DNA from: Chrysomallon squamiferum
Lineage: Eukaryota > Mollusca > Gastropoda > Neomphalida > Peltospiridae
Assembly: GCA_012295275.1 (NCBI GenBank)
Contig: CM022679.1
Coordinates: 3,710,412 to 3,774,411, forward strand
DNA: 64,000 nucleotides
Reading direction: 5' to 3'
Under the pieces are notes generated by a model that was not told where the DNA came from, did not search any database, and saw nothing but the letters and a program-made list of their open reading frames with translations. The number at the start of each line of letters is the position of its first letter. Position 1 is the first letter of the stretch. A program made the translations under genes and the position numbers. Of the stretch, positions 29,701 to 43,165 are shown piece by piece.

Positions 29701-31569
29701 CAGATGTAACAATATGTGTTTTGCTCTCTGTGGAAACATTCATTCAAATATGGTTTCCATCCTAACCGAAAACAATAGACCATGGGTATACTCTCTCTCT
29801 CTCTCTGTAATAACTTTTATTTTTTTTTTTATTTTTTTTTTTACTATTATTTCTTCTTCTTTTTTCTATAATTTCCATTAACTAATAACATTAAAACTAA
29901 AATGTATTGTTATTACAGCTAAATAAATTGTTACATTCATTCAGTGTGGCGTGACAATCTGGCTAAAGATACAAAAGAAATGTTCAGTAATTTGAACTTC
30001 TTTGCTGTTGGTTCTAAGGAATGCTGGCGACTGACGCCTGTGTGAATTAAGCTTACTACAAGGCCTCCTGAAATCATGTGTCAGTGATTCATGTAGTCTT
30101 GATGAAATTACCCTCAGAGGATTTCTTGCCAGCAACGAAGGCTATTTTTCTTTAGACATCCAAATGAATAATTGCGTGTTTATTTAATGACACCTGAAAA
30201 CATTCTTATTATGTTATTATTAAATGTCAAGCCTGCTGCTGTTGTTTGATAATAGATTATGAAAAAAAAAAAAATAATAACCATCGAATTAAATAATGAA
30301 AAAGGGACACAGGAAAAAGAAAGAAAGAAAAAAGAAAAATCATCAAAAAAAACCAAAAAAAAAACAGAACAACAAACAAAACACCAAGTAGAACGCTGTT
30401 TTTATCTGTTAAATAAATTTTGCAAGTTTCAATTAAACAAGACGAATAGAAAGAAAGAAGAATTTAATAAATGAAATAAGAATGAAAAAAAAACCAACAA
30501 CAAACAAACAAACTGGATTATATGAAGGGAAACAGAAGGCAGAAAGAAGAAGTAAAAATAAAAGCAAACAATTTATACAAAAAATAAAAATCTCGTGAAT
30601 CAGAATACCCAATACACAGAAGAGTTCAGACATGACTACGATTGCCAACCGAATTAGACAGCTTTACGTCAATATGGCGTCATCTAGCATTCTCAAATTG
30701 CTTTTATCTCCTGTACAAGCTTTTTGAAATATTAATATGTTAAAAACAAGATACAGAAGGGAATACAGGATTAAAACGAGAAATTATTTTAGTCAGTAAT
30801 TTCCGTTTTTTGTTTTTCTTTTTGTTTGTTTGTTTGTTTTTTATCACAGAGTACAAGGAAAGAAAATGGTTTTTGGAATCGAAAAAAGAACGTCAAAAAG
30901 AGAACGCTTTCAACTTTGTCAGTAAAATAAATATGTTAAGGATATTTTCCTTGACATTTAATATAAAGGGGGGGGGAGCAAACGTTTTAAAAGGTTAATA
31001 ATTTATTGCTATAGTTCTCTAATTTCTTCTTTCATTCAGATATTATGAAAAATACCATGATTTAATGATTACTTGCTTTTGAAGATTCGTAATTTCTTTA
31101 AAATCATTTTGAAAGCAAATTCAAAAACCAAAGAATGATTTTATCTTCTTAAGAACTTCAGCAGTCCCAAAACAATTAGGATGATAATTTGTTTTTGTGA
31201 ATCTGATAATGTTCAGTATAATGACCTAATGCACTGTGTGACATTTCAATGTAATAAATTAAAGAATACAAAGCTGCTAATGACTTTTTATTTTAAATGA
31301 CCAAAACGATACGAATGCAAATTAAGAACAGTGTATCTGGTGTATATCTTACTTTGAATTAAATGCAGAATTGACTTAAAGAGAGGAAGAGGGGTTTTTG
31401 TTTCATTTTTCAACCAAAAAATTAATGTTTTACTTAAACAATGAGCTGTTTTCCTACGTTATGTTGCCTGTATCATACAAAAAATCGCTTTATGACATGT
31501 AAAAAAATGTTAAAATGTTATGAAATGCTGTAAAATATTATTATTTCATTCTTTTTCTTTCTTTCTTTC

Positions 31570-31652
31570 TTTTTTTTTTTTTTTTTTTTTTTTTTGTTTT
31601 ATTTAAGTTTTATTTTATTTTATTTTTATTTTTAAATTTTTTTTTATTTTTT

Positions 31653-31700
<48 letters not shown>
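31570..31700 (+). repeat. T-rich low complexity
   Basis: T runs broken by single A, ending in 46 T at 31655-31700, 155 bp before the CTCF/NRF1-like pair. Confidence 0.94.
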
Positions 31701-31854
31701 CGCCCACTGTACTAATTCTTTTAACAGAAATAATAAATATTTAATTAAATAATCTCGTCTCCAACGTATTTGTTAAAAGTTAAATTATTCAGGTATGTAA
31801 TTGAGTTTACACACCTCCTTTCGCTAGGAACCTCTACTCAAGACACGGTACTGT

Positions 31855-31882
31855 CCAACAGAGGGCGATGTTGCGCATGCGC
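31855..31882. promoter_or_regulatory. CTCF-like site next to NRF1-like palindrome
   Basis: CCAACAGAGGGCGATG (31855-31870) resembles the bilaterian CTCF core CCAGCAGGGGGCGCTG at 13 of 16 bases. TGCGCATGCGC (31872-31882) is the NRF1 consensus. It could mark the promoter of the minus-strand gene, whose first probable exon is 5.7 kb away. Confidence 0.4.
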
Positions 31883-32521
31883 CTTTCAAAACATGAAGTG
31901 TTAGAACTCGAAACCAGTGAAATACGCCAACCGACAAAACGATGGAACGTCGAAGTGCAGGACTTCCTGCTTCCATTGTTATCTCACGATCACAGAAATG
32001 ACCCATTTTCTTCAAGAGGAATTAGCGTCTGTTCTCAGTTTCTTGACACAAGAATCCCCGGTAAGACCAGTGGTCATTTTCAATAGATCATCCGAGCAAA
32101 AAACTTCCATAACCAGTCCCGAACGTCTACGTGATCTGATGTTAAATGACATAAATTATCTCCTTGTAATCTTCATCAGTTCGTTTCAGTTTCGCTGTCG
32201 CTTCCATTAGCACATATTAGTAATGGAGACGATTAAGCTATGAAAGGAAACATTAGGAAAGAATTTGCGTATCTGAATATAGGAAAGAATAATTCAATAG
32301 AAGGCTTCAGTGAAAATCGCGTTTGTGAGAGATATTATATATGTAAAAATCTGTCTGGTGTGTCTATCATAGAAAAGTTACTTTGGTCATAAAATATTCT
32401 GAATATACATAAGAATAAAAATGATAAAAATAATAATAACTAAAATAACTATTTGGCACGTATTCTTGTAGAACTAAATTTTTTTTTTTTTTTTTTTTTT
32501 ATCTCAACGATACAGATAAAC

Positions 32522-32527
<6 letters not shown>

Positions 32528-32611
<84 letters not shown>
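32528..32611 (+). repeat. (GA)n microsatellite
   Basis: 84 bp, with a poly-T tract at 32479-32500 upstream. Confidence 0.97.
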
Positions 32612-32615
<4 letters not shown>

Positions 32616-33162
32616 TACCTAAAAAAAAAAAGGACAAACCTGTCAGTCTTGTTTGACATTGAAATCAGCAACGTCAAATGTTCACATTATACAGAAACTA
32701 AATAACAAGAAAACTATAGATTTAGTACACTTATTAGGTTTGAACTTTCTGGTTGTCGGGGACCTGCGTTTTACATAACAACCCTGAGTGAAATGTTACA
32801 GTGCATGGAACTAGTTAAACTGTGCAGCGCGCGTTCAGGAGATCGTCCCAGAGGTAGCCTGTCTAGTCGGAAATTGTCCGAGATTCTTCAGACGTCCGGC
32901 GCATTTGTGTCTTCTAATTAGCGAAGTCGTCACGACGTTAATTCAACGTGATTCTCAGAAGACCAGGCAAAGCTCTGTCAGCATGACAGAAACACAATGG
33001 CCTGAACAATTTCTCTTCCGGTATTCCCAATTTGTCTGGTGGACATTTTATGTTATTATTTTCTTTTACTTTTTTTCTTTATTTTTATTTTTCTTTATTT
33101 TTTTTTTTTTATTATTATTATTATTTTTTTCATTGTTCACCCTTTTCGTGTTGGTGTACACA

Positions 33163-33163
33163 T

Positions 33164-33230
<67 letters not shown>

Positions 33231-33250
33231 TTTCATTTCATTTCATTTTA
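33163..33250 (+). repeat. (TTTA)n grading into (TTTCA)n
   Basis: About 70 bp TTTA then TTTCA units. A second T run lies at 33316-33342. Confidence 0.94.
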
Positions 33251-34190
33251 TATAATCTTATATTACTTTTTTATTTTTATTAATCAGACGAAACATTCCA
33301 TATTGGCCTGTTGCTTTTTTTTTTTTTTTTTTTTTTTTTTTTCAACCCAAATTAGTTATCGATAAATTAAACGAATATACACCGACCGTGTAACATCGTT
33401 AGAATGAGAATTCAATTATGAATAAAACATTTCACTCGTAACACTATTGTTAACTCGAAGTGATTGTCAATTTGTCTTCCTGTTAGCGGTTTCGTGCTAA
33501 ATGGCCGACAAACCTTTTCTTCCAATATTATGATTAGGTTTTTCCGCACTGGTAATTTGATTTGTCGAGAAGGTTTAGTTCAGATTTACGCGTTTCATCG
33601 CTTTGTGGCCTTTAAACGCAACTTCGACACCAAAATTCAGAAGTAAAACATACAGTTCTAAGGCTGAGATGGTATTTCAGTGACAAATGTGAATGGGAAT
33701 ATGTATATGTGAGTTGTGTATATGTGTATATGTGTATATGTGTATATTTATTGTGTGTGCATAAATATGTGTTTGTGAGCGCAAAAACCTTAATACATAT
33801 ATATTTTGTTCATATCTGTATTTGTGTAGTTGTCTTTCTTGACTGTTTAGTTTGTTGGTAGGAAACTAATTTCGTGATTTCATTAATATTATATTTTTTA
33901 AAGGTTATTAATGTTATACACTTAAATGATCATCCATTGGACGTAATTGTGTGAAGTCTGTTATCACACGCTAGTCGATGTCATCTGTTTGTTGACATGC
34001 TGCAAAATATTCATTTATCTGTTTATAATGATGATGATGATGATAACAAAAATAAAACATTATTTAGAAGCATTATTAGAATACTCGAGGTACATGATGC
34101 AATTAATAATGATTCAAGTTTTAGTTTCACGTAAATGATGCAGAAAAGATAAGAAAAGATAAGCAAGCACAAGGTTAACATTCACGAGAA

Positions 34191-34212
34191 ATATATATAT
34201 ATATATGTACAT

Positions 34213-34252
<40 letters not shown>

Positions 34253-34342
34253 ACACATACACATACACATACCCATATATGCATACATAGATTTATATTT
34301 ATAGATAGATAGATAGAAAGATATATATATATATATATATAT

Positions 34343-34433
<91 letters not shown>
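34191..34433 (+). repeat. Compound (TA)n, (CATA)n, (CA)n, (GATA)n
   Basis: TA and CATA at 34191-34230, CA at 34230-34250, then TA and about 88 bp of GATA from 34345. Confidence 0.95.
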
Positions 34434-35078
34434 TGGAAAGCACGCCATATATATTCCTAATTAATATGCAGTATCCAGTAACAATATATATCGGTTATAA
34501 TGGCAACGAGATTAGAAAAAAAAAAAAAAAAAAAAAAAAAAATCTAGTAAACATCCGAAAACACTTCAGCCAGAATAACACTAAAGCAATGTGGAATCCC
34601 AGTCAACTGCAAAACTTCTTGTTTAGACACAGTTTCCGACACGATCGAAAGAGAGCCTTTGATTGCGAAAATGTCATTGTGGAGAAAGAATTTCAGAATC
34701 AGTCAGCGACCAGAAGGGATGTTCAGTTGTCACCCAGCACGTAGTAACAGTTTGTGATGTACACAGCTACTTAACAGTGATAGATTGAAATTAGCGTGCC
34801 AAGCGCAGCCCCAACCAGGAATTCAGTGTCACTAATCTGCTATTTCGAGATGAAAAGAGAGAGATTCTAGTGCTTCCTATTGTGAAATGAATGAGGTTTT
34901 TTTCTGAACGTTTGTACGTTTTATTGTTGTGTGTCTCTCGATGTCATGTGCAAACAGGGAATAGATTTCGTCTTTCATTCCTACAGTACAGATAACTTTA
35001 TAACAAACAAAAAAGAAGATGAAGAAGAAGTAACAAAACACACCTCTCTTTCAAATACCTCAAAACACGTAAGAAGAC

Positions 35079-35107
35079 TTAGTCATATGCAAGAGACATA
35101 TGACTAA
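35079..35107. repeat. Perfect 11-bp hairpin
   Basis: TTAGTCATATG (35079-35089), loop CAAGAGA, CATATGACTAA (35097-35107), plus two more outer pairs after one mismatch. Confidence 0.85.
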
Positions 35108-38100
35108 ATCTACTTACCTGTGTGTGTCATATTTATTGATTTACTTTTTCGTAACGGTTGGGGCTAACATGTTGTGGACATGGGAATGATATCTTGAAAA
35201 AGGAAATTTCATAGCATGTAAAAAAAGATCATGCATGAATTATTACTAAGAAATAATGAAATAAAACGTAAGAAATTGTTTTTTGTTAATTGATTCCATC
35301 TTTATTTATTTGTCTCCATTTATATATATATGTGTGTGTGTGTGTCTTTGTGTGTGTGTGTATCTGTGGAGGGGGCACATTTTGTCAGTTATAATGATTA
35401 AAGTGTAAAATCTAAATTAAAAACGATGTTTTTACATGGAATAAGAAAAAGTGAAATTAAGGTATTAAGTTATTACATTGTTATTACACAATGTAATATT
35501 TTGATTCCAGTGCACAATATTACTATGGTTCTTGGAACGTATTGTTTCGGTAGTTTTTATTTTTTATTTTATTTTATTTTATTTTTTTTATTTTTTTAGT
35601 TATTTATTTTTGATAATTTTATTTTTCGGTTCTTTTGTTCGAACTGATGTCAGCGTAAGGTACACATAGGGATATATACATACTTTAGAGAGGGGGGTGC
35701 TTCCTTGAGTTTACAGCTGAGTTTTACTAATAATTTAGGTTCAGCGCACTTTTCATGTATTGTGAATAAGTCAGCTAATAGAATGGACTACAATTTTCTG
35801 GTGGTCATGTGACTTACGCCTAAGTGGTCTCAGCAGAGACTTTAGTGAATATTTTGTTACGACTTTTTCTTCTGCTGGTGCGAATATAATCAAAAAGTAA
35901 AAGAAGTAGCAAAACAGTGAGGTCGCAAAATAATAATTTTTATAATGAAATTCAAAAATAAAAAAAAATAATAATATTTATAAAAAAGAGTACGAAATGA
36001 AAATTGTATCTGTTATATGAAAAAATAAACTTTTATAAGATTTTTGTTTTATTTCTTTAGCAATCTGTGGATCAGATACATTCCTCATGTATAAGTTCAT
36101 TAGCGGATTAAGAGATTTGGAGTAAATATCAAAGAAACATTTCTTTTTTTTTCTTTTTCTTTCTTAATGATGATATTTAAAAAAAAGTAATTGATATTCT
36201 TGTCAGTTAGTACAGCGTTTAGATTCGTCAACCTCGCTAGAAAGAGAAAAGTAAACACGAAGAGTCCTAGCATACTGCAAAATACTCCATCATAGCTCAG
36301 AGAAAACGAAACGAATACTGATATAATATTTAACAACATATCTCGTCAATTTAGTTTTAGCGATTGTTAAATATTATCTCTTTTCTTGTAAAATAATGAT
36401 AGGAAACGAGAAATCTTTATATGTATCTTCCCACACACGTTAAGCAGCAGCCAGAACCTTTGTTAAACCACTGAGGAACATTTACTTAATCTGGAATCCG
36501 ACGTTTATTGAATGATTCAGCGTTTTACTATAAATTCAGCTAGTATATTTTCGAACAAAGAACTTATTAATTCTTTGATATATCTTTGCTAGCTGCACTG
36601 AAAAATATACTAAGTGGTATTCTGAGACTCATCTTTTACAGCCCTTTTCCTTTAACTCTGGAGTTAATATTATGTAATCGCATGGCGGATACTAATCGAT
36701 TAATCTGCCAAGTCCTTGGGCATACAGGAAAGTTAGATTAATACTGGTTCGTGTAAGCGATAGTTTTACTTGAACTGTTGTAATTTAATACCACGTTACA
36801 GGTCTATCATTATTTTCTTCGAGCATGGGAAATGATCGATATGCGTATATTTTATTTTTATTTTCTTTTACTGACCTGCTCCATAATTGCTTCTCTGTGA
36901 ATGTTTTAATCATTAAATCTTATAAATAATCGTTTACTCTTATTTTCGATATTGCATGCACTATATATCATGCGCATTTCAATAGAATGACTGTTATTTT
37001 TATTACTGAATTAATTTTTTTTTTTTTAAATAGCATTTGATCCATTTGTTATCCTTTATTTTTGTTTTTCTGTTGTAGTTGCTTATGTATAGTTTAGTTT
37101 AATGTATAGACAATTGTTTATACTTCAAGGTTAGTATATAATACATATCTGACATGTGGCTAAGAACTATTTAGACTGTAGTACCATTAGTATCGATCTG
37201 TCTTTGAGTCTTTCTATCTATGTGTAATGTAATCTATCTGTCTGAATCGGACCGTCTGTCTGTCTGTCTGTCTGTCTGACTGACTGATTGATAACTGTTT
37301 GTTTTTGTTTCTTTCTTAAACACTATAACTTGTACATGAAATAAAAGCTCATTTTCGTGTTCCTGCCTTGTCCCTTCGACCATCTAATATGAAGGCGACA
37401 GCACCAAGTGAACTGGTTTTCTCAGCTGATTTACGCCTCTCGTCAGAGGTTTAATATTGTCTAATCATCAGAGTAGAAACAGTCGAGTAACTTGCTCAGT
37501 CTGCGAACGAGAAGGATGCGTAAAACAGCACAGGTTCCTGGAAGCGGCGCCTTCCCATCAGTCATCTTAACTTTAACGTCTTCTTCGCGGTAACCACGTC
37601 ATCCAGGTATTGAAGTAATCAGTTAATATACACCTCAGGAGCAGATACGGATTGGAGATTGTCCACACTCTCTGATTTGATTCTAAAATGGCTGCCAGTT
37701 CGCCTAAAAAAAAAAAAAAAAAAAAATGTTTTCAATATCTTCGGGTTGTTATTTGTACATGTTTTATTAACTTAGTATTCGTAAAGACCTGAACTGGTTT
37801 AATTTAATGATTTTATATTAACTTTTTATTAATAAATCTTAGAAAACCTGACAACGCCCCATATCTGGATAAGAGATAAATTCTTTAGCTGCGATTAAGT
37901 GTTCATTTGACACTCAGTTTCATCTGGGTCATAGCATTCCATGTGCCCCTATTTTCTAATCAATTATAACAAGAAGTGTTTTTTTCTCCCTTTTTTATTT
38001 TTTTTTTTTTCATATTTTCATTTTTCATTTTGCTCGTTTTTCAACCGGATTTTTGATGGTCAGAAATAGTTTCTTGTCCTTGACAGAAATCTCACTGCAA

Positions 38101-41002
38101 GTTTAAAAAGAAAAAAATAATTATAATGCCCTAAACGTGCTGTTTTCTATTTTATTTTTAGTCCAGATTTTTTTTTTTAGAATGTCTTATGTCTTTATTT
38201 TATGCCACCTTTAGGATTTATATCAATCATTATAAGACGTCTGAAAATAGCTTTAAAGTAGCAAGAGTTACCAGAAGCAAGCACTCAAGCTGCTATCCTA
38301 TCTAATTAACAAATTTTATATTTTTTCCCTTCCATTCGGACAAGTGTTCAGATTATCATGTGTGCTTTACATCAAGTTTTAACGATTGTAAAGGACCACG
38401 CTGATCATCCGTCACCAAAACTTTGCATCAAATGTTCGTGATTTATTCGCGTTATATTCCGTGCTGTCAAAAGATATTGGTTGAGCTGCTCAAGGCAGTC
38501 TTGCCCACTCATTGCTTTTTCAAGATTTATCGGCTACATAAAAACAGATTACTTAGCCAATAAAGCGTGATATTCCTTCGAGCTCTTGCGACTAAAAAGA
38601 ACATGTTTTAACAGCTTTCTTGAACCATTCTTTTCGGTGAAGTTTCCTACAAAGCAAGTTAATTTTTCGTTCACTGGCACCCATCATTTACAGAGCATTC
38701 GTGGTCGCATTATCAGGCTTAACAACGTCCGATCGCTGGAACTCATCCCTGATTGAGCACCGTGGGTTGCATTATTTGGCTTAAAAACGTAATACTGTGT
38801 TTCATTACTTGCTTTACACACACACACACAAAACACAAAACATAAACACACACACACAACTTCGATGATGTGTTCTACTGTAGTACAAGAAGCTTTAACG
38901 TTTTTGAATCATCGTTAATTTGTTTAAGTATTATACTTCATTAAAAGAAAAATAATAGAAATAACCTTTAGATGATACTCGTGGTAGACGTGTTCGTGTT
39001 TTCTTGTTGCTTTAATAATACTGCGAAACAAGCTTGTTAAATGTCTTTGTCAAAATGTCCATGTTTGAAATTTAATTTAAAATGAAGCTGCTAATGGGCT
39101 GAAGAAAAATAGGATCCTTTTCTTTCACTGTTTTCATTTTGTTAACTTTCCCTTTACTTTAAATAAAGGCAGGAAATGTATTTTTGTATCTTTGATAATA
39201 ACCTTACCGTTAATATAATTTATCAAGAGATACCAGAAAGAATCGAACCAAGTTGCTAGTCTATCAAATTATAGGCCACATGGTTTCTGTCAACGGTGAA
39301 TCGACATTTGTTTTTTAATGAATAGTTTCAGTTCTTCCAGCTGAGAGTCAGGCAAAGTAAAAGTGAAAAATTAAAATGAAGCCAATCAGAGCATTTGGCG
39401 TGTCAAGCGTCAAGTTTCAAATTTACCGATCACAGAATTCTCAAACATTTTTTGTTTCATTATAATTCGCCCTATGTCTCTTAAATAGACACTTTTTTTT
39501 TTCAAGGTCAGCTTTAACGTGTTGGATGTTATTTAATGTCTCCTGCAGGGTTTAATGCTTTTTGTCACAGGTAAGCTGGAATAGAAGAAAGCTCTCAGAA
39601 GTAAATTGTAAATATAATCTACATCCAAATTTCCTTTGTTAGACTACAGCTTTTAGGACTGTTTATCTTATTTTATTTCTTGCGCATTTTTATTAACTAT
39701 AATTTAGTGTTGATCATACTTAATTCGGATTCATATAATAATTTCAGTTTTTACCACAGTATAAAAGTAATGAGAAAATAAAGAAGATAATATTCTAAAG
39801 GAAATATGTGTATGTGTATGTGAGTGTGTGTGTTCGCGAGAGAGAGAGAGCGAGACAGAAGAAAAGAGGGAGGGAGAAAAACTGAAAGAAAGACGGCAAG
39901 AGAAACAGATTACACCCTGCAATTGTATACTAACTTAAAGAGACACAGATACTTTTTTTCTGGTGTTTTCCTAACACAGATATCATTTCAGTTTGTTTGA
40001 CTTAACATTATCTGCTCCAGATTCAGTGATTTTATATAAAAACGTCATCACCAATAGTCCATGCAGATGAATACTAACCGACACAAATGAAGCCTTTTCC
40101 TAAACAATGAAATCCAGGGGCACAGCGTGGGCGGTTTTCTCTGGCGCAGAATTCTCGGGTTTACTATAGACTAGTGGAAGAGACATGGGGAGTTTAATTT
40201 CTACGGGTTAAGGGAAACGATACACTTCCCTTGCCCCAGGCGCTGGCAACCAACGTTACGCCTATAGTAAAATCAAAATCTTTTTATACAAAGATTTTTC
40301 TTTGCGTTAAGCTCTGGCTTATTTCCAAATAGTGAAGTGAAAACAGCAATAAAGAGACGAGAAATTTATATTATTGTTATTATTTTTGTTGTTGTTGTTG
40401 TTGCTGTTGTTCTGGTTGTTGTTGTTGATATTATTATTACTATTATTAATATTACTGTTATTAACCATATTCTCCTCAATATTTTTTTTTTTTTCTGTTT
40501 TTTTATAATCGAGAACTATCCAAAACATTTCTAGGTATTTAAATTTATAGATACACTGCATTTTATCAACTTTATTTAATAAATTAACATTTAAACTTTT
40601 TCACACGTTCGTTTAAAAGCTTCTTGACGTTCTGTCCGCTTATCGCGAATCTACATAGGATTCCCTCGAGAAAAACCACAATGAAGTGAAATAATGGAAC
40701 AAGTAGCTGACTAGAATTCAGAAGTAACGGTTTTATCTGTTCTTTAGTTACATCACCGCGCAACGAGTAGGAGAACGTGCATTCTCTCTGCTTGCCAAAA
40801 TGACTGTTCTGATTAGCGGCGCCTAACGAGTGGAAGAAGTCTGCGCTGAGGGTTTGCTTATCGGAAAGGTTACAATTATAGAAAAGCTTGTTTTCAGTTT
40901 AACGACATTTCCTAGAAGATCACCGTCAGGCGGAGAGACAACGATGTTAACGTCTGATACGAGGAATGCGATCAGAAAAATCAGTCTCGCGGTTTAACCA
41001 GA

Positions 41003-41012
41003 TCTCGCGAGA
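41003..41012. promoter_or_regulatory. TCTCGCGAGA core-promoter palindrome
   Basis: An exact copy of the CGCG palindrome linked to TATA-less, often bidirectional, animal promoters. It sits in a CpG-bearing stretch (40740-41220) that is unusual for this AT-rich window. Confidence 0.35.
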
Positions 41013-42225
41013 AGTCAAAGGGTCGGCATTGCGTGGATCTCTGACCAGTCTATTTAAGTTACGTTTCAACGCCGTCATTATCACTTCTGTCAGAACTGCA
41101 GTCCGCTCAATTCGCAGATAATGATAACACTTCACAGATAATCGACAATTGTGATGAATTTTCTTTATTTGTGCTTGAATTCGAAACACGGAATAAGTCA
41201 CAATTACCATGTAATTCAGTGGCGATCTTCAGTGTAGAATCGTTTTGCATTTTCGCTTGTTGGTTGAAACCGTCTTTACGGATGGGAAATCTTTTTTTTT
41301 TTTTTTTTTGAGTTATTTATTATTTTTCTTAATTATTATTTGATTCTTTGTTTTCATTTTTTTTGTTCTATTATTATTATTATTATTAATTTTTATTTTA
41401 CCTTATGTTTTTTAAAATATAGTAGATTAAAAATACAATGTCGTTTGCCCACCTGCGGATCAGAAGACACAGAACATTGATTTTGTTTTAACCACATTTC
41501 ATAATTATTTGATAATGTTAAATGGTGTTCAATATGTATTTTAGTTTTTTAATGTATTGTCACTCAAATTCTCCGCTTTGATTATCTACTTTAAAAAAAA
41601 AAAAAAAAAAAATCGACCTTTCATATAATAATACTCTACGATTTGCAATACATGAAATTTCTAATACTTACGCTAGTTATTGCACTTGTTTTACGAGAGC
41701 TGTAGGATGTGTAAATCCCAAGCAGCGATGCATAACTTTATTGCAAATATAGATTTATAATTATTGATAAATAATAAACTGTTATTTTGTTGTTGTTGTT
41801 GTTATTGTTATGGCTATAAATTAAGAAGCAATGCTCTAGCGTTTTATTCCATCTTATAAATCTGAGTAGACGTTGTATGGCTCTTTTAGGATTCATACAC
41901 AAACGTAATAAATTGATTTAGCGTTTCTGCATACACGCAGAACGTACCTGTTAGAGTATTGTTCCCACAGAGCAGTGCTGTTCCAGTGCAAGCACTAAGG
42001 ACATCATTGAATTTATTGAATTAACTCCGATGTCGAAAACTGCAAAATATGTTTACCTAGAAATCTGAAACGTTGGCCTACACAATCTTCTCTGTAATAT
42101 TTTTTTTCTCCATGTTTTTATAATCATTTATAATAAGAATTTGCGATCGTGTATTACTTTTGATCCGATTCTAATGGAAGATCAAGATATAGATCTTTCT
42201 AGATGAAAGAGTTATTTGTAGATGA

Positions 42226-42227
<2 letters not shown>

Positions 42228-42283
<56 letters not shown>

Positions 42284-42284
42284 T
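42228..42284 (+). repeat. (TTA)n microsatellite
   Basis: 57 bp, uninterrupted. Confidence 0.96.
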
Positions 42285-43115
42285 TAATAAACTCAAGATT
42301 GTCACATCAGTAAAAGTCACAGGCTTGCCTACCAGTTATCAACCATCTCTCCGCAAGTACAGTTTGAAAGACAATGGTTGTCCTGGCGGAGACAAAGTTC
42401 ATCATAAAATCTGAATGTTAACTGATAAGTATATCACATAGAGATGAAGTATTTCCTATCAGACAGTGATTAATCACTGGGATTTCTGGTTCTGCGGTTC
42501 CTGTCAAACAGTAGATGATGACTGCTTATATTTAATACTTGCTGTTTTAATTTTCTAATGTAATAACGTCTTTTTAAAGCAAACCTAATGTTTAAAACCG
42601 GTGGGTTCTTTAGCTTACTCAAACTAGCATAATCTCCCACATACTGATTACAGTGCAATCTCTTTTTATGCCCCGTTAATCTCTAGTAGCAATCCAAACC
42701 TTTTTTCAATGTTTGATTAGCACGAGAATAAACAAATAGTAAGGAATATACTTAATTAACTATTGTATTTAACGCACACTTTAATGTTCGTGCGAGTAAA
42801 GATAACAGACTATTGTGATTGTAGCTTGGAATGGTATTTGTGCCCGGAATCATTACGGCAGAGTTCCTGCCAGGAATTACGTTATATTGATTCTAACGAT
42901 TGCAGTCTTGTGCCAGAACCATTGCTTAACTCGTTTTCCGAGTGCAGTAAGTTATAAAATCCTTCGGAAACGATAGATAATTGGATATTAAATAAAACGG
43001 ACGTGTTATTGTTTGATAAATGAACTATAAATATTTAGTGCTTTATATCAATGAATTAAATGTAATGTATCTATACATTGTAAGATGTTCAAAATTACTT
43101 ATCAATTTCTGGGTT

Positions 43116-43117
<2 letters not shown>

Positions 43118-43152
<35 letters not shown>

Positions 43153-43165
43153 TAATAATAATAAT
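43118..43165 (+). repeat. (AAT)n microsatellite
   Basis: AAT repeats with one AAC interruption. Confidence 0.94.
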
